From NCBI RefSeq assembly GCF_018691265.1, contig NW_024881322.1:6014001-6078000 (forward strand): DNA of 64,000 nt, in the 5' to 3' direction. This DNA is from Tyto alba (Eukaryota; Chordata; Aves; Strigiformes; Tytonidae). Shown piece after piece: positions 50,911 through 62,454 of the stretch; position 1 is the stretch's first letter, and the number at the start of each line of letters is the position of its first letter. The notes under the pieces are model-generated. The model searched no databases, was not told where the DNA came from, and saw only the letters and a program-made list of their open reading frames with translations. The position numbers and the translations under genes are program-made.

Positions 50911-51357
50911 ACATTTAGCAAATAGCTTCAGCTGGAAAAAAAAAAAAAAAAAGTTACGAAAAGTTGACATGCGAGGTTTTGGCTTCTAAATGCAAGGCGT
51001 GCCTTTCTTCATGTTCTGCCCTTGCGGTTTTGCTCGAAGATGATGTTTGCACTTCAAAAAATGAGAAAACCACCAGGTAATTAAGAGTGCCCTTCTGCCT
51101 TCCACCATGAAACATTCTGGTCCCAAACAGATGGGTGTCTTTCTTACTTTTTCACTAAGAACAAACCCCAACTGTTTTCATTTCAAGTGTACCTGAAAAT
51201 ACCCTGTTGCTGCTGAGGTTTTAGTTCAGATTCACAAAATGAACCATAAATTACCCGCACAGAGGCAGCCAGTGCTTAGACCCTCTCGTGAGCTTTCCAG
51301 GAGAGACTTGTCTGCCTGGGAGAGACCGCGGGTCCCAGCAACATCCCGGCCAGGCGG

Positions 51358-51665
51358 TCTGGAGGTCACAGGGAGGAGGAGGTGATGCAGCAGCAAGACG
51401 GCCAGTCCCAGGCTGGTGTGATGGAGCTTCAGATCGGATGGGAGGTCAAGTCCTGCAGGGGCCCATCGAGAGCGACTGAGGGGAGTAAGGGAGTGGAGAG
51501 GGAGACAAAAGAAAGATCTTGTCCTAAGAGCATTGATGAACAATACGCCACCAGCACCCCAGTGCCCAGCAAACAGCACCAGGGGCCTGGACTCGCCTAC
51601 AGCCACAGGCAAGACCTGATCCAACCTGACTTCCCAGCAGCTCTGCTTATCTGCAGCAGGTGTAG
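51358..51665 (+). repeat. 308-bp near-identical inverted repeat, copy B
   Basis: This is the partner of 1,919-2,226 in opposite orientation, 307 of 308 bases identical. It begins at TCTGGAGGTCACAGGG and ends at GCAGCAGGTGTAG, and flanking sequence shows no further similarity. A 7-bp inverted repeat (AGACCGC at 51,323-51,329 and GCGGTCT at 51,354-51,360) straddles the left junction. The block is open in one plus frame that continues 106 nt into the right flank (129 codons, 51,382-51,771), and an opposite frame (51,232-51,624 minus) is open too. I recognise neither product. Because its composition matches the local GC-rich sequence, I infer that this is the original copy. Confidence 0.9.
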
Positions 51666-52939
51666 GTGTGGATGTTTCTGCCCGCTGAAGAGCAGATGCT
51701 CAGCTAAGCCTCCCTTTGGAAGAGAACCATGGCTGTCCGGAACCCTTGCAAGGGATTTTGTGGGCTGCTGAGGGGGAGGCAGGGGTTAGCCCTGTTGGAG
51801 CATGCCACCTACGGCTCACCCACACCACTGCACCCATCCTGCACCCTTCTCCCTGCTGCGGAGCCAGTGCAGGCAAGACGTGCGAGGAGCTCTTGTCAAA
51901 TCAGCCAGTCCTATGCAAAACCAGACAAATCTCTGGGCTCACAAGCCTCTTTATTTCCTCCAGCTCTACTTATAGATCTAAAAAAAATCAATAACATCTA
52001 TAAATATGCAGGAAAACTTCCTTAAACAGGCGCACGCCTCACATCGTTAGGCTGGATGGAGAAGGACAGCACTGCTGCTGCAGGGCGTGGGCAGGGTGGG
52101 CTGTCGCCGATCAGGACAGCTATCAAAGCAGACACCCCAATAACCCTTCTGGATCTTAGGGTGTCTCCTACAATGTCATATGATCTAAGGAAATGCATTA
52201 TACCTGAAGTCCAGGGAAGCACAGTGCCACTGGCTCTTACACTTTGTACTTTTACAGATTGGTAAATATTTCTAATTCTATGGGCACTGCTTTTGTCTTT
52301 TTTAAATTTTTTTTTTTCTTTTGGCTTCATTCATATCCACAGAATTACATATCTTTTGGCTTCATTCATACCCACTTGCATATGATTCGAGTGGCTCAGG
52401 GGTTTTTTTCCCAGAAGAAATGCAGCAGAATATGAACATGTTATAAAAGGACAGTTTGTCAGCAGCTAGGAATCAGAGCAGCTCATCTACAAGCAGATAA
52501 GCTCTCCGAGCATCTTGGTTTTTCATTCTTTGTCAGCTGGTTTTTAAAACCTCCTTCTGGAAACCTCACTTTGCTCACATCAACCGCCTAGTGCTGATGC
52601 CAGTTTTGTACACCGTGGGCAGCAGCAGCTCGCAGCAGGACTCAGCAGAAGTCAGGCTTTTCGGTGCTGTGGGAAATTCCGAAGTAAGGGAGAACTGCAT
52701 TTTGTTTCTGGCAAAGAAGGAGTAGTTTGTGACAGAAAGGAAGAAAACATGGGAATTGCTCTGAAATAATGCAGGTTTCGATTCTGGCTGAGATGGAAAC
52801 CCACACCTAGAGCTGTGGAGTGCGCTTCCAGCAAGCTCTGGCATCCAGAGCTGAACAGGGGGCTTGGCGACGCAGGGTCCTGACCCCGTGTTGGGGCAGA
52901 GTTACACAAGAACCGAACCGAAACTCAGGAGCAGTTCAT
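51666..52939. other. Intergenic, no gene recognised
   Basis: The stretch has mixed composition and contains a small spaced direct repeat at 52,318-52,375. No gene or transposable element was recognised. Confidence 0.45.
52318..52375 (+). repeat. 23-bp spaced direct repeat
   Basis: Units at 52,318-52,340 and 52,353-52,375 share CTTTTGGCTTCATTCATA and the following bases with one mismatch, at a 35-bp period. Confidence 0.85.
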
Positions 52940-53190
52940 AAAGTCTCCTTGCTTCATTTCACCCCGTGGTTTGGCTGCATCTCCCGAGACAGAGCGGCCG
53001 CCGGAGAGCCCCAGGCCCAAGCGCTTTGCACTGCACGTGTCCGTCGTGCCCGGCTGCCTCGGGCCCCGCGGCGGAGCAGCCTCTGCGGGCACGCCGGGTG
53101 GTTTTGCAACCGCGCGCTTGGTCCCGGGGGCACCGCAAGCTCCCGGGGGCCCAGGTTTGCTCTTTGCACTGCAGTCAGCTCGGCTTCTGG
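52940..53190. other. CpG-rich patch
   Basis: CpGs are dense around a GCGGCCGC site at about 52,995 and across 53,040-53,150. Open frames overlap in several frames on both strands, and none resembles a known protein. It is a candidate CpG island without an assigned gene. Confidence 0.45.
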
Positions 53191-55439
53191 AGAAAGAGGC
53201 ACAGACAGGCACGGAGGTACCGCTGGTCACTTGGGGTGGTGGCTACGCTCTGTAGACAAATCCAAGAGCTTTGTCGCTGAGTCTTAAAGCTGTTGCAGAG
53301 GAACCTGAAAGCCTTGTGCTCCCTGGGGCTGGGAGGACACCGTGGGGCTGCTCCTTTGCACAGGGAGGGGTAGGTGGGGTCGCATCCCAGCTTTCAAGAT
53401 TGGAAATGCGTTCCTATGTCCTGCACAGATCCTTCATGTCATCCATGGATAATTAGCCGGAATTCACTTCTACATTATCATCCACAAATGTATTCAAAAT
53501 CTGTTTTATGTAAGGAACAATTTGAAAAGGGAAAGTGTACACGGAGACTGCTTTCTAGATTATTTGGCACTTATGCAAGCCTGGAGACTCGTGGTAACAG
53601 CCCCTAATTGTATTACTACCTTCAGCTTCTTGCCTTTTGGTTTTCTGCCCATTAATTTGGGGGAAGGAGTTGGCCATGCTTCCCAGCTCACAAACTTGAT
53701 TTTCCTTGAGGGACGCAACAGTGGTTTTTTAACATGGTCGGAGCACAATATCACTAAAGAAACCTCTGACAGCTGAGTTGAACAGGACAGATGACCTAAG
53801 TGACTGCAGCTACCTTGGAGATGACACAGTGCAATTTAGGAGCTAGGAAGCAGTTTCAGGGAAGAGCGTGCCAACCATTGTTGCATAAAGTATTGTCTGC
53901 CCTCACTGCACTTACCGCAAGATCTCGCCAAAGGACAGATGGCCGGAGATGTTATGAAATGTCTCAGGAACTGGAATATTAAGATTTTGTCTCGGTTCGC
54001 CCATGCTTCACCCACAGTGCCCCTGGTGCTACCTCCTGCTGTGGGATGTGGGCTACAGCTGACTTTTTGCTAAAGAACTGCTTATCTGGGTGGACTCGCT
54101 GCTGCTGGCCACCTGCTTGCTCATACTTTGGCGCTGAAATACGTGCGCACAAACTGCATGGCACGGCAGATGGAAGTGTGCAGATGTCTTCTGCAAAGTG
54201 CCGTGGCTGCGCCGAGGTAAAGCGCTTTGAGCTGCCTCTTATAACAACAGTGAGTGTTCACTATAAGGAAATGAGCAAAATGCCAGAGAAGAAGATCTGG
54301 GAGCGTGAAAGCAAGCCAGGTCTAGCAGGTTCTTAAGAATTGCTGGGCTCAGACTGAATGTTTCAGCCAGCTGTATTTCAGCCCAAATATTTGAAAGGAA
54401 CAGCTGTGCTCACAGGGGCAGCCAAAGGAAAGGGGTTCTCCAAAAAGCCCATTGAGAAGAAAGCATGCACTGACTCTGTCTGCCAGGAGGTAGGTCTCAC
54501 CCAGCGGCACGGACCAAGCGCAGCCCCGTCCCACCTGAACTGCAATCACTGCAGGATCAGCTCGAGAGCCCATTGCTGACACAGTCGTTCTTAAGAACTG
54601 GGGGAAAATATTTGAGGCGGTGGGTTCGCCTCTTCAGACAAAGCTTTTGCAAACGCACCTTGCCCGGGCTGTGCCTCTGGCCTGCGAGCAGACGTGCCAC
54701 ACCAGGAGGAAGTGCTGGGGTTTGGGGAAGTAGAGGCTAAACCAGCACAAGAGTGTTTTTTGGTTGCGGTTGAATTTTTTCTGGTGCAAGTTATTAATTG
54801 CCTCATTTTAAACATAAACAGCATTCTGAATGTAACTATGGGTGGGGTTTTTTTCATTAAATGTGATTTATTTTGCTTAAGCTCATCAGTGTATCCAACA
54901 GAGAGTTGGGAAAGAGCATCTGTGCTATGACAATGTCCCTGCACAAGAAAATTCCTCCAGCTCTGTCTTTATTCTGTCGAAAACTTTATTTTGACTATGA
55001 AAATCTTTGATTTCCCAAGTTTTGTTGTAACAAGATCTGATTGAGCCTTGGCCTCTTCACCACCATGTTTGAGATGCCTTCAGATTATCAACCTGACTAA
55101 GCCTCAGACCATTCCTCTCTCCCATTCTCCCTTGTGATCAGGTTGTTTTAAAAACATCTGACCACCTGGCATTTCTCTCTTTTCTCTGACTCCAAATTAA
55201 CCCGGAGAGCATCTCCGGCCTTCAGTACTCTCCAGAAAGAGACGGCCACCGGGAGCAATGAGAATTTTTTGCTGCATATGATCTGCAAGACTCAAAGGAA
55301 ATGAGCGGTCAGCGGTAGGCAGAGTGGTTTCTCTTTTTTCTTCTTTTATTGTTTCATCTGGTTTTCTAGCATCACCCTCTTCACCAGCTGCACCACGGAG
55401 TGGTGATTTTGGGGGTTCAGGAACTCAGTGAGGGGTAAG
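53191..55439. other. Intergenic, no gene recognised
   Basis: The stretch is unique sequence of mixed composition with only short open frames and no recognised element. Confidence 0.45.
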
Positions 55440-56050
55440 ATTGGGCGCTCAGACACCCTGTGGCAGCGGTAGCACTTCAGGTCCACACCCTCGAGAGGTT
55501 TGTGCCACAGGCTGCCCCGTCCAAACCTCCGTCAGACCGCAGAGCAGCCGCTGCCCTGAGAAAAAGCTGGGACGACACGGCAGCCAATAAAGTTAACCTG
55601 GCGATAAGCAAAGCCCGTGCTGTGACTTGCCTGACGGTGAGCCACCTTCTCCGTCGGGGCGCAGGAGGCTGCTCGTACATCAGGTCTTAGTCTAGCCAAG
55701 AGCTGCCGCGTGCCCATCCAAGAGAGCAGCTAGCAATCCGGGCTGGCAGAAGAGGGGCCATCGTACAGTCAGCGGAGAGGGGGATACAGCGATGCTTCGT
55801 TCATTAACCTGGCTGCAGCCCTTTGTCCTTCAGCCTTGTTTCCCCTTTTGCAAGAACAGGCTCCCCATCGCTCCCTCGCTGGGGGCTGCGCTGGGGGGAG
55901 CGGGTGGCAAGGGCCCCCCGGCCGGCCGGGGCTGTCCCGTGGGAGCACTGGAGGCACATCGCAGCCACCCGCCTGGGTTTGGGGGTCAGGGAGCTGCCCG
56001 GGGCTGGCGGAGGTGGTAGCCGAGGCCAGAGGGTACCAGCGGGGTGAGTA
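55440..56050. other. Two adjacent CpG-rich patches
   Basis: CpG density is raised at about 55,440-55,760 and again at 55,890-56,040, where CCGGCCGGCCGGGGCTGTCC occurs. No coding gene is recognised. This may be a promoter-like region of an unannotated transcript, or GC drift. Confidence 0.4.
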
Positions 56051-56710
56051 AGGCAAAGTCAGGCTCTGTGCTGTGCTGCAAAACATAGGGGATGTGATGA
56101 AGGGAAAGCTAAAGAAAACTGGTTACAAAGTGCTGAGAAGACAGCGGTGGCGTACACCGTCACGGTTTTTCTTCCTTACGCTATGCCCAGCCTTTCATTT
56201 TGTGCAGACATGGCACAGTGAGTAAGTTTTTCTCTCTTTCTCTTCTTTCTCCCTTTGGCTAAAGCCTTGCAAGTCTCCCAGACTTCAGCATCAGAATGAC
56301 TCCACGAGTGGAAACAGCCCAATACGAGAGGGCCCGTTTCACAGTCATTAAAAACAGAGACAGGCTGGACAGACTCCGTGACAAAGCCGGGCTCCTTGCG
56401 GCGACATTGCTCAGCCCTCTCTCCAGAAAACACACCTCCTTCTGCCTGCACCCCAGGCGCTGAGGCTGCCCCCTCCTCCCCTCCCCACGCCACATCCCAG
56501 GGCTGCAGGCAGGTGCATTGCCCTGAGCCCTGCGTCGGGACGGGCCAGCACCCCCTTGTCCCCCCTGGTCACACCGGTGGCTGCCAGCATAGTTTCCCTC
56601 TGTTTCAGCATCATTCCCGCAGCAACAGGCCCAGCAGCAACACTGGGAATCCCACCCAAGATGTGGAACACAAATTCTTTAGACATATGGTTTATAATCC
56701 TATTGGGAGA

Positions 56711-56711
<1 letters not shown>

Positions 56712-56743
<32 letters not shown>
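56712..56743 (+). repeat. (A)32 homopolymer
   Basis: Thirty-two consecutive A residues are followed by GGGG. I saw no retrocopy upstream that this could be the tail of: the preceding sequence is not recognisable and no duplicated target site is evident. Confidence 0.9.
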
Positions 56744-56746
<3 letters not shown>

Positions 56747-59700
56747 GCATGTATAGCTTAAATATACCAGTAGCGATGCAATTCTGTAGAAAAACAACAA
56801 AAAAACCCAGCCTTGTTCAAGTTTTCCCTGAGCCATAAAAATGAATTCATTAACTTCATGTGGAGGCACAAGTTTTGCTAAGCTTTAGAGGGAAGACATG
56901 CATTTATTTCTCCCAAAAGAGCAATGTGCTCCTTTTGACTTGAGCATCACCTTTATCTTGTGACTCTATGAATTTGTGAGAGAATAGAGTTAACTTCTTT
57001 ACACACATTTTACTTAACAGACTTCTTACACAGCTTTAAGCTTGCTAATTAAATATATGGTACAGTGTCTGGTGGGTTCTCTTAAGGACAGCTGCATCTT
57101 GCAGTGCATTGTCAGGAGGATACGTGTACGTCTACACACAGAGAGACAAGGCATGTGTGTGTGTATGGCAGCATTTTGTTGGCAGCAGAAATCTAAAGAT
57201 ACGTTCTGCTTTAATAATAAAAATAAGAAATGGATTTGCTTGGTTTCAACTGCCAACAAACACAGCTATGAAGAACCAATGTAATGTTCGTTCTTGGCCA
57301 AATAATGGAGCATTTATATTCTCTACAGAGCAGATGGCAAAGTGATACATCATGTCACTGCTGTCTGGCCTGCAAGAAACGCAATAGTGTTTCGTGCCTG
57401 GTAGGACTGTTATTATTAAGACAAATCAGAATTACATGTCAGACACAGAGATCGATGCCATCTCTTTGTTTGCAATAAATACACTTAAAGTCTCACTTGA
57501 ATACATTGTAGAAACAGACTGACAGTTTCTCCACTCAGAAAACCCCGGAAAGCTCCAGTTTGATGTTTCCTCCCAGCCAGTTATTACCAGAAGGACTATT
57601 TCTTCCCACGCCCGGGGCACTCACTTGCTCATCCCGTCCTTGCACGAACTACCAGGAAAACCATGGCCAAACTCTGCCCGGCTGCGAGCAGGGAGCAATG
57701 ACCTCCTTTGCACCATCCAGCCAAATGAAGGGGCTGGATTGCTCCTTCCCCTTGCCCTTGGGGAGCATGGGGAATACCCAGAGCTTCAGCCATGCTGGCT
57801 GGAAGCCTGTTGTGGGCAACCACGGGCTGGATGCCAACCACCTCCACTTCCACGCAAGCCTCTTTGGCCAAGGTCTGAGCGCTCTCTTGGACGGCTGCTG
57901 CCCAGCTGCTGGCACCACATCTTTCCGACCAGCCTTAGTGCCAATAAAACCTACCAAATAAGCATGGGGTCATGGTTTCATCACCATGCACCACGGTCCT
58001 GCAGACCATATGGGCTCACCCCAGCGCTCTGGTAGGGTGGCAGGAGAGGGGCTGCTGCCGTGTCCTGTGAGGGACCCGCCAAACACCAGCATGTCCTATT
58101 GATAGCAGGTAACCCGCAGTGACACTTTCGTTCCCTTCTGTCCCTTCTGCCCAGGGGTGTGGTTTGGGATAGAAGTAAATTTAGTTTAAAAGCAGAGAGT
58201 AAATGCCAGAATTTTTTTCCCCAAAAAAGCTTCTGGAACAGAAGAGGCTATAGCAAAACTGTGATAAAGGGCCCAGAGGGTGTGTTTGCAGCTCTTAGGA
58301 AAGGAGAAGCTGGAGAGGGAGAGAAAAGAACATCATAACCTCTTCCTCATTGTAAAAACAGACTTAGCTGCTAATTTTACCCTCATGGTGACTTTGGGTG
58401 AGGAGGAGGGCTGCTGCTTCAGCAGTGCTGTGGCAGCACTTCTAAAAAATATCATTCTTTGCATGGCAAGTGCCGCAAGCATTAATTCTGTGTGTCTATG
58501 TAGATACCATAAGCTGATCCTATCTTGGCTGTAGTAGTACTTAGTATGTAAATTTGAACTCATATCTATGTTTCAGGAGTGGGATCCAGGATCTTAATTT
58601 GGGATGTTTCTGCTTCCCCACACTGAGGTTATCACAGCACTAATGGTCAGGACTGAGGGGCAGAGCTCAGGGGAAGGGACAGGAGGCCACCAAGGAGCTG
58701 GGCTGACCACGTGTGTTGTACCTGCCTTGTGAAACCCGTGGGGCACAGGTGGAAGAACTGGTCTCAGAAAATTACCCCAATTCAAGAGCAGGTTTTTCTT
58801 TAAAAGTAGGGTAGGAGTTTTCTTGAGGAGCTAGGCTTCTTGAGGCTCTGCAAAACTGAATTGAGCAAGGGACATCCTACTGACTTTTCACTTTTCTCAT
58901 GTCCTAAAAGAATTTGTTACCATGTGCAAAACTCTTCTAAGGCAGACAAAAAGTTGTTTCACCCACTAGCACAGACCACACTGTTCAGAGTATGTTTGTG
59001 CTTTGGTCCAAGTCTACATTCCGATTATGACTTCCAGGATTTTGCTGTCTGTAACCTACATATGCCTCCAAAGGTGTGCTCCGAGACTGGTACCAGTCAT
59101 AGTTAGGGTGGAAGAAACATTATTTAATCTGTTTTAACTTTATTTAAATAAAAAAGGTTACTCCATAAATCTGTTTGAAAAACTAAAATCCCTTCCTGTC
59201 AAAAAAAAGTCACATTCAGGATTTCTATTCCTATTCCAAATGGAACAAGAGATCAGTTAAGGAAGAAGCTACCAGATAAATTCCAGTTTAGGAGAACAGA
59301 AATTTATTTTCTGACTCAACCTTTGCTGCCTGGGTAACTAAAGTGAAAACCAGCCTGCAAAGCCAGCCACTTTTTTTTTTAGCACTTCCCCATTTCTGTA
59401 TTAAAATCCTTTTTTCCATGACACTCCAAGGCAAAGAACAGCACTGCTAAAAAATTACAGCTTCTGGAAAAGCAGTTGTTTCTGGCCAAGAGTGAAATGG
59501 ATGCTGAATGCCTTGCTGAGTGTTCTTCACAAGGGCAGGGATGACTTAAAATTGTAGGATGTGTTTTTCCTCTGTTCGTATTTGTCCTGACAGCAGAAAC
59601 TAAGGTAATTTCCATCTTTCATCCAACTTCTGCTCTCGCTTGTACCATTACATATATACTGAAAACAGTTGCATGATTTGTATTTCATGTGTGATGCTAA

Positions 59701-59999
59701 CCTGTTCTTAGCCTGTTGATTCAACAGCATTAATTTTTTATCTCCTTTGCATATGTCTTAACTGGAAATACATGCACAATGTTTCTTATTTATACAGTAG
59801 AAAGGGCGAGATAAAATACAATAGAACAAAAATACAGGTCTTGATCCCAGGAGTTTTTTACCAAATCTGAAGCAAGAAGGAAAAGATCCAGGTGCCTTAG
59901 GTTCCTGCAAGCTGCTCGTTACCACCACCGACCTGATGGAGGGCTTCCCAACTGGTACAAACATAATATCAGAGCACATACTTAGTCCTGATCAGCCAT
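56744..59999. other. Intergenic, no gene recognised
   Basis: The stretch is mostly unique AT-rich sequence with a GC-richer part at 57,600-58,080. Frames of up to 136 codons overlap on both strands without domains. Confidence 0.45.
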
Positions 60000-60800
60000 C
60001 CAGGAGGTCTGCTGCTTCGCGAGCCGGAGCCTCCATCTGTAATTACACGGAGCCTGCACCAGGCGACACAGCCCAGCAGGCTGCATCGTATAGATCGGTT
60101 ATAATCGAGCTATACGTTTCCCCTGAGAACGATGAGCCACCTCTGAGGGCAGGTCAGCAGTGAGATCCTCCGTCGAGGGCTCGCCCGCCCTGGGCGCACG
60201 GGCAGCCTGCAGCCCGGGCGAACAACAGCAGGCAACAAACAGGAGAGGAGGAGCCGGATCGCATGATTTCAGATTCCTCAGCAGACAGGAGGCGAGGAGG
60301 AGAGCGGAGGACGCCATCCCGGGAAAGGTGCAATGGCTGGGGGAGGAAAAGCGTCAGCTGAGGTAAGCGGAGGCATCACCCCCCTCCCCAAGAGCGAGCT
60401 GCGGAGATGAGGTGACCTGATGAGGACATGGCACCTGGGACGGGTGCTTGGGGACCGAGGAGCTGAATGTGGTGGTGGACGCTGCGGTGGGCCTCGGCCT
60501 CCCCCCAGGCTGCCTGGAGGCCAAGGGGGTGAGCTCGTGGCAGCAGGGACGCCCCTCGCCGTGTAGCTCTGCGCAGGCACGCCGGCGGCCCCGGAGCCCT
60601 GCAGAGGCAGGGGTCGGGGCTGAGGCGTTTGTGAGCAGGTCCCTGCGCCAGGGCCCGGCAGCGGCTGTGGCGGAGGCGAGGAGCAGCTCAGCAGCGGCCT
60701 TGCTGGCTGTGTGGCTCCTGGCCGTGGGCAATCCTGCCGGGGGGCTTGCTGGCCACCGGCGTGGGAGGAGAGACTAAGCGGTGAAGACAGTGCGGTCGGC
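60000..60800 (+). promoter_or_regulatory. XCR1: CpG-rich region, candidate XCR1 promoter and leader exon
   Basis: CpG density is high from about 60,000 to 60,800, the strongest such region near XCR1. It contains a consensus donor GAG|GTAAGC with the GT at 60,363-60,364. A 5' UTR exon ending at 60,362 joined to the acceptor at 62,340 would give a 1,978-nt intron, a layout like that of related receptors. The assignment is inferred from position and splice signals. The region could also serve another transcript. Long open frames here on both strands are GC-driven. Confidence 0.4.
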
Positions 60801-62338
60801 ACCCGTCGTCTTGTCCGTGGAGAACCTTTACGTTTTGCAAAGAGGCTCCTCTTCACCCTTAGGGCAGCTGCTAGGGAGGAGCCATTCCCCCAACCTGAGC
60901 TGAAACAGGACACGATGATGGTCAAGACCTCAATCTAACCCACGTATGGCTTAAGTGTTATCTGTACTGTCAAATAGAACCAGCACGAACAGCCTCAGCG
61001 GGGACTTGACCTGGGTGCCTCAAGATGGCAGCATGGTACAGCCTGAGGGCCACAGGCACAATTTCCAGTTAGGACTGCCGCTCTAGTGATAAACTTGCCA
61101 GGGCCACTTGCTGTCACAGTACTGAACCCCACACATCCCTCCCCTCCAAAACGGGGCGGCTACATCCCAATGGACAGATGGTCCCGGGCCACTGCCGCCT
61201 GTGCCACGCTCTGGATTACCAGAACCACCTACCCCCGTGGATGGCATTAAATGGCAGCCAGCAGCGCTTTCCTGGTGTGGACATCACCCTCCTGTCCTGC
61301 AAAGGCAGCGTGTCTTTTCCTGGCTGTAGCAGGCAGATTCTGCCCTCACTAATCCAAAAATTAAAATGTCACCAGCATAATTTTGGTCTGAGTTGTGGAT
61401 TTTTTTTTTTTTTTTTTCACAACTGTACTTCCAAAGAAACCAGTGGTAGGCTTCTCACTCGCTTCAGCCAAATCAGGATCCAAACACAGTGCTGCAGGTA
61501 AGCCTTCATCTGGGATAATGTTAATTTAGACTTTGAACCGTTGGTTGGAGCCATTACTAATTTCTGTCTATCTATGTTTTAGCTTAATTTCATGAAGAAA
61601 TGAGGCTACTGTGACCTTGTATGTTCACCTGAGTGTATGTCGCCTTTCAGGTCTCAGTAACTGTGACGCTGTTGGCCAGTTTCAACCAACCTTCCAGCTG
61701 GGATTAAATCCCTACCTGCAGACAGGCAGACAGACAGGCAGAGGTCAACAGCCCCCAGAAAAGGAGTGTGATGTCAGCTCTGTTCCTGTTGCACCCCTGA
61801 GAATCAGCAGGCCACAGAGATGCATGGAGCACCCAACGTGGGGCTGCTCCCACCACAGCTTGGAGATTTTTAGATATCAGTCAACATCAAAATGAAAATC
61901 TGTAAAAAACATGGCTTCTCCCATTTTTAGTGCCTATAATTGGTAAGGGTACTGCTTAGTTTTTTTAAGTTCATGCCGTGCTGAACCTCAGTGACAAAGA
62001 ATCATATATATGGTGAAGTGTTTAGGAATTTGATACCCTTCCAGAAAACCTAAAAAATAGTAGCAGATTTGAAAGTCTTGCCAGCTGGGATACTTATGTT
62101 AATGTAGCCTTAACCTTCACACAGTGGGAGCTTAATAATTAGCAGCTGTCACTGACCATATTGGTTTAGAAATGTCTTAGTTTCTGATTTCTCAAGTATT
62201 TAAGATCTTGACATTGCTTTACAGTAAATCTTTAGTATCTACCTGTTCATGCTCTAGTCATGAGAGGAAATGACTCCTTTCTCTCAAAAAACCAGGACAA
62301 CTAAGGTAGTTTCACTGCTTCTTTTTCTCTCTTAAAAC
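60801..62338 (+). other. XCR1: Likely XCR1 leader intron
   Basis: No coding gene is seen. A T-run is at about 61,401-61,418 and a short CAGA-type tandem repeat at about 61,720-61,742. A second good donor, GCTGCAG|GTAAGC with GT at 61,498-61,499, could end an alternative or additional leader exon. Confidence 0.4.
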
Positions 62339-62340
62339 AG
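62339..62340 (+). other. XCR1: Splice acceptor upstream of XCR1 coding exon
   Basis: The pyrimidine tract CTTCTTTTTCTCTCTTAAAA leads to CAG ending here. The exon would carry 114 nt of 5' UTR before the ATG at 62,455. It agrees with the leader-intron structure of the other two receptors. Confidence 0.7.
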
Positions 62341-62454
62341 AAGCCTCCACAGCAGCAGTTTAGTTATTGGGTTTATTTTCACCAAAATTTCGGTTTGATT
62401 ATTGCAGTCCTTCAAAGTAGCTGCTGGATAACAGCACGAGATTTGAACAAACAA

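Noticed and set aside
51382..51771. 129-codon frame in the other copy of the block
   Set aside because: Long for chance, but the opposite strand is equally open, the single difference between copies changes an amino acid in this frame, and I recognise no protein family.
52820..53287. 155-codon plus-strand frame in a CpG-rich patch
   Set aside because: Open frames exist in the other two plus frames and on the minus strand; no domain or initiation context stands out.
60278..60925. 215-codon proline-rich minus-strand frame
   Set aside because: It lies in CpG-rich DNA where all frames are relatively open; low-complexity composition and no domain.
62395..62454. 20-residue extension of XCR1
   Set aside because: It has no ATG; it begins at a TTG codon, which is not a normal vertebrate start.
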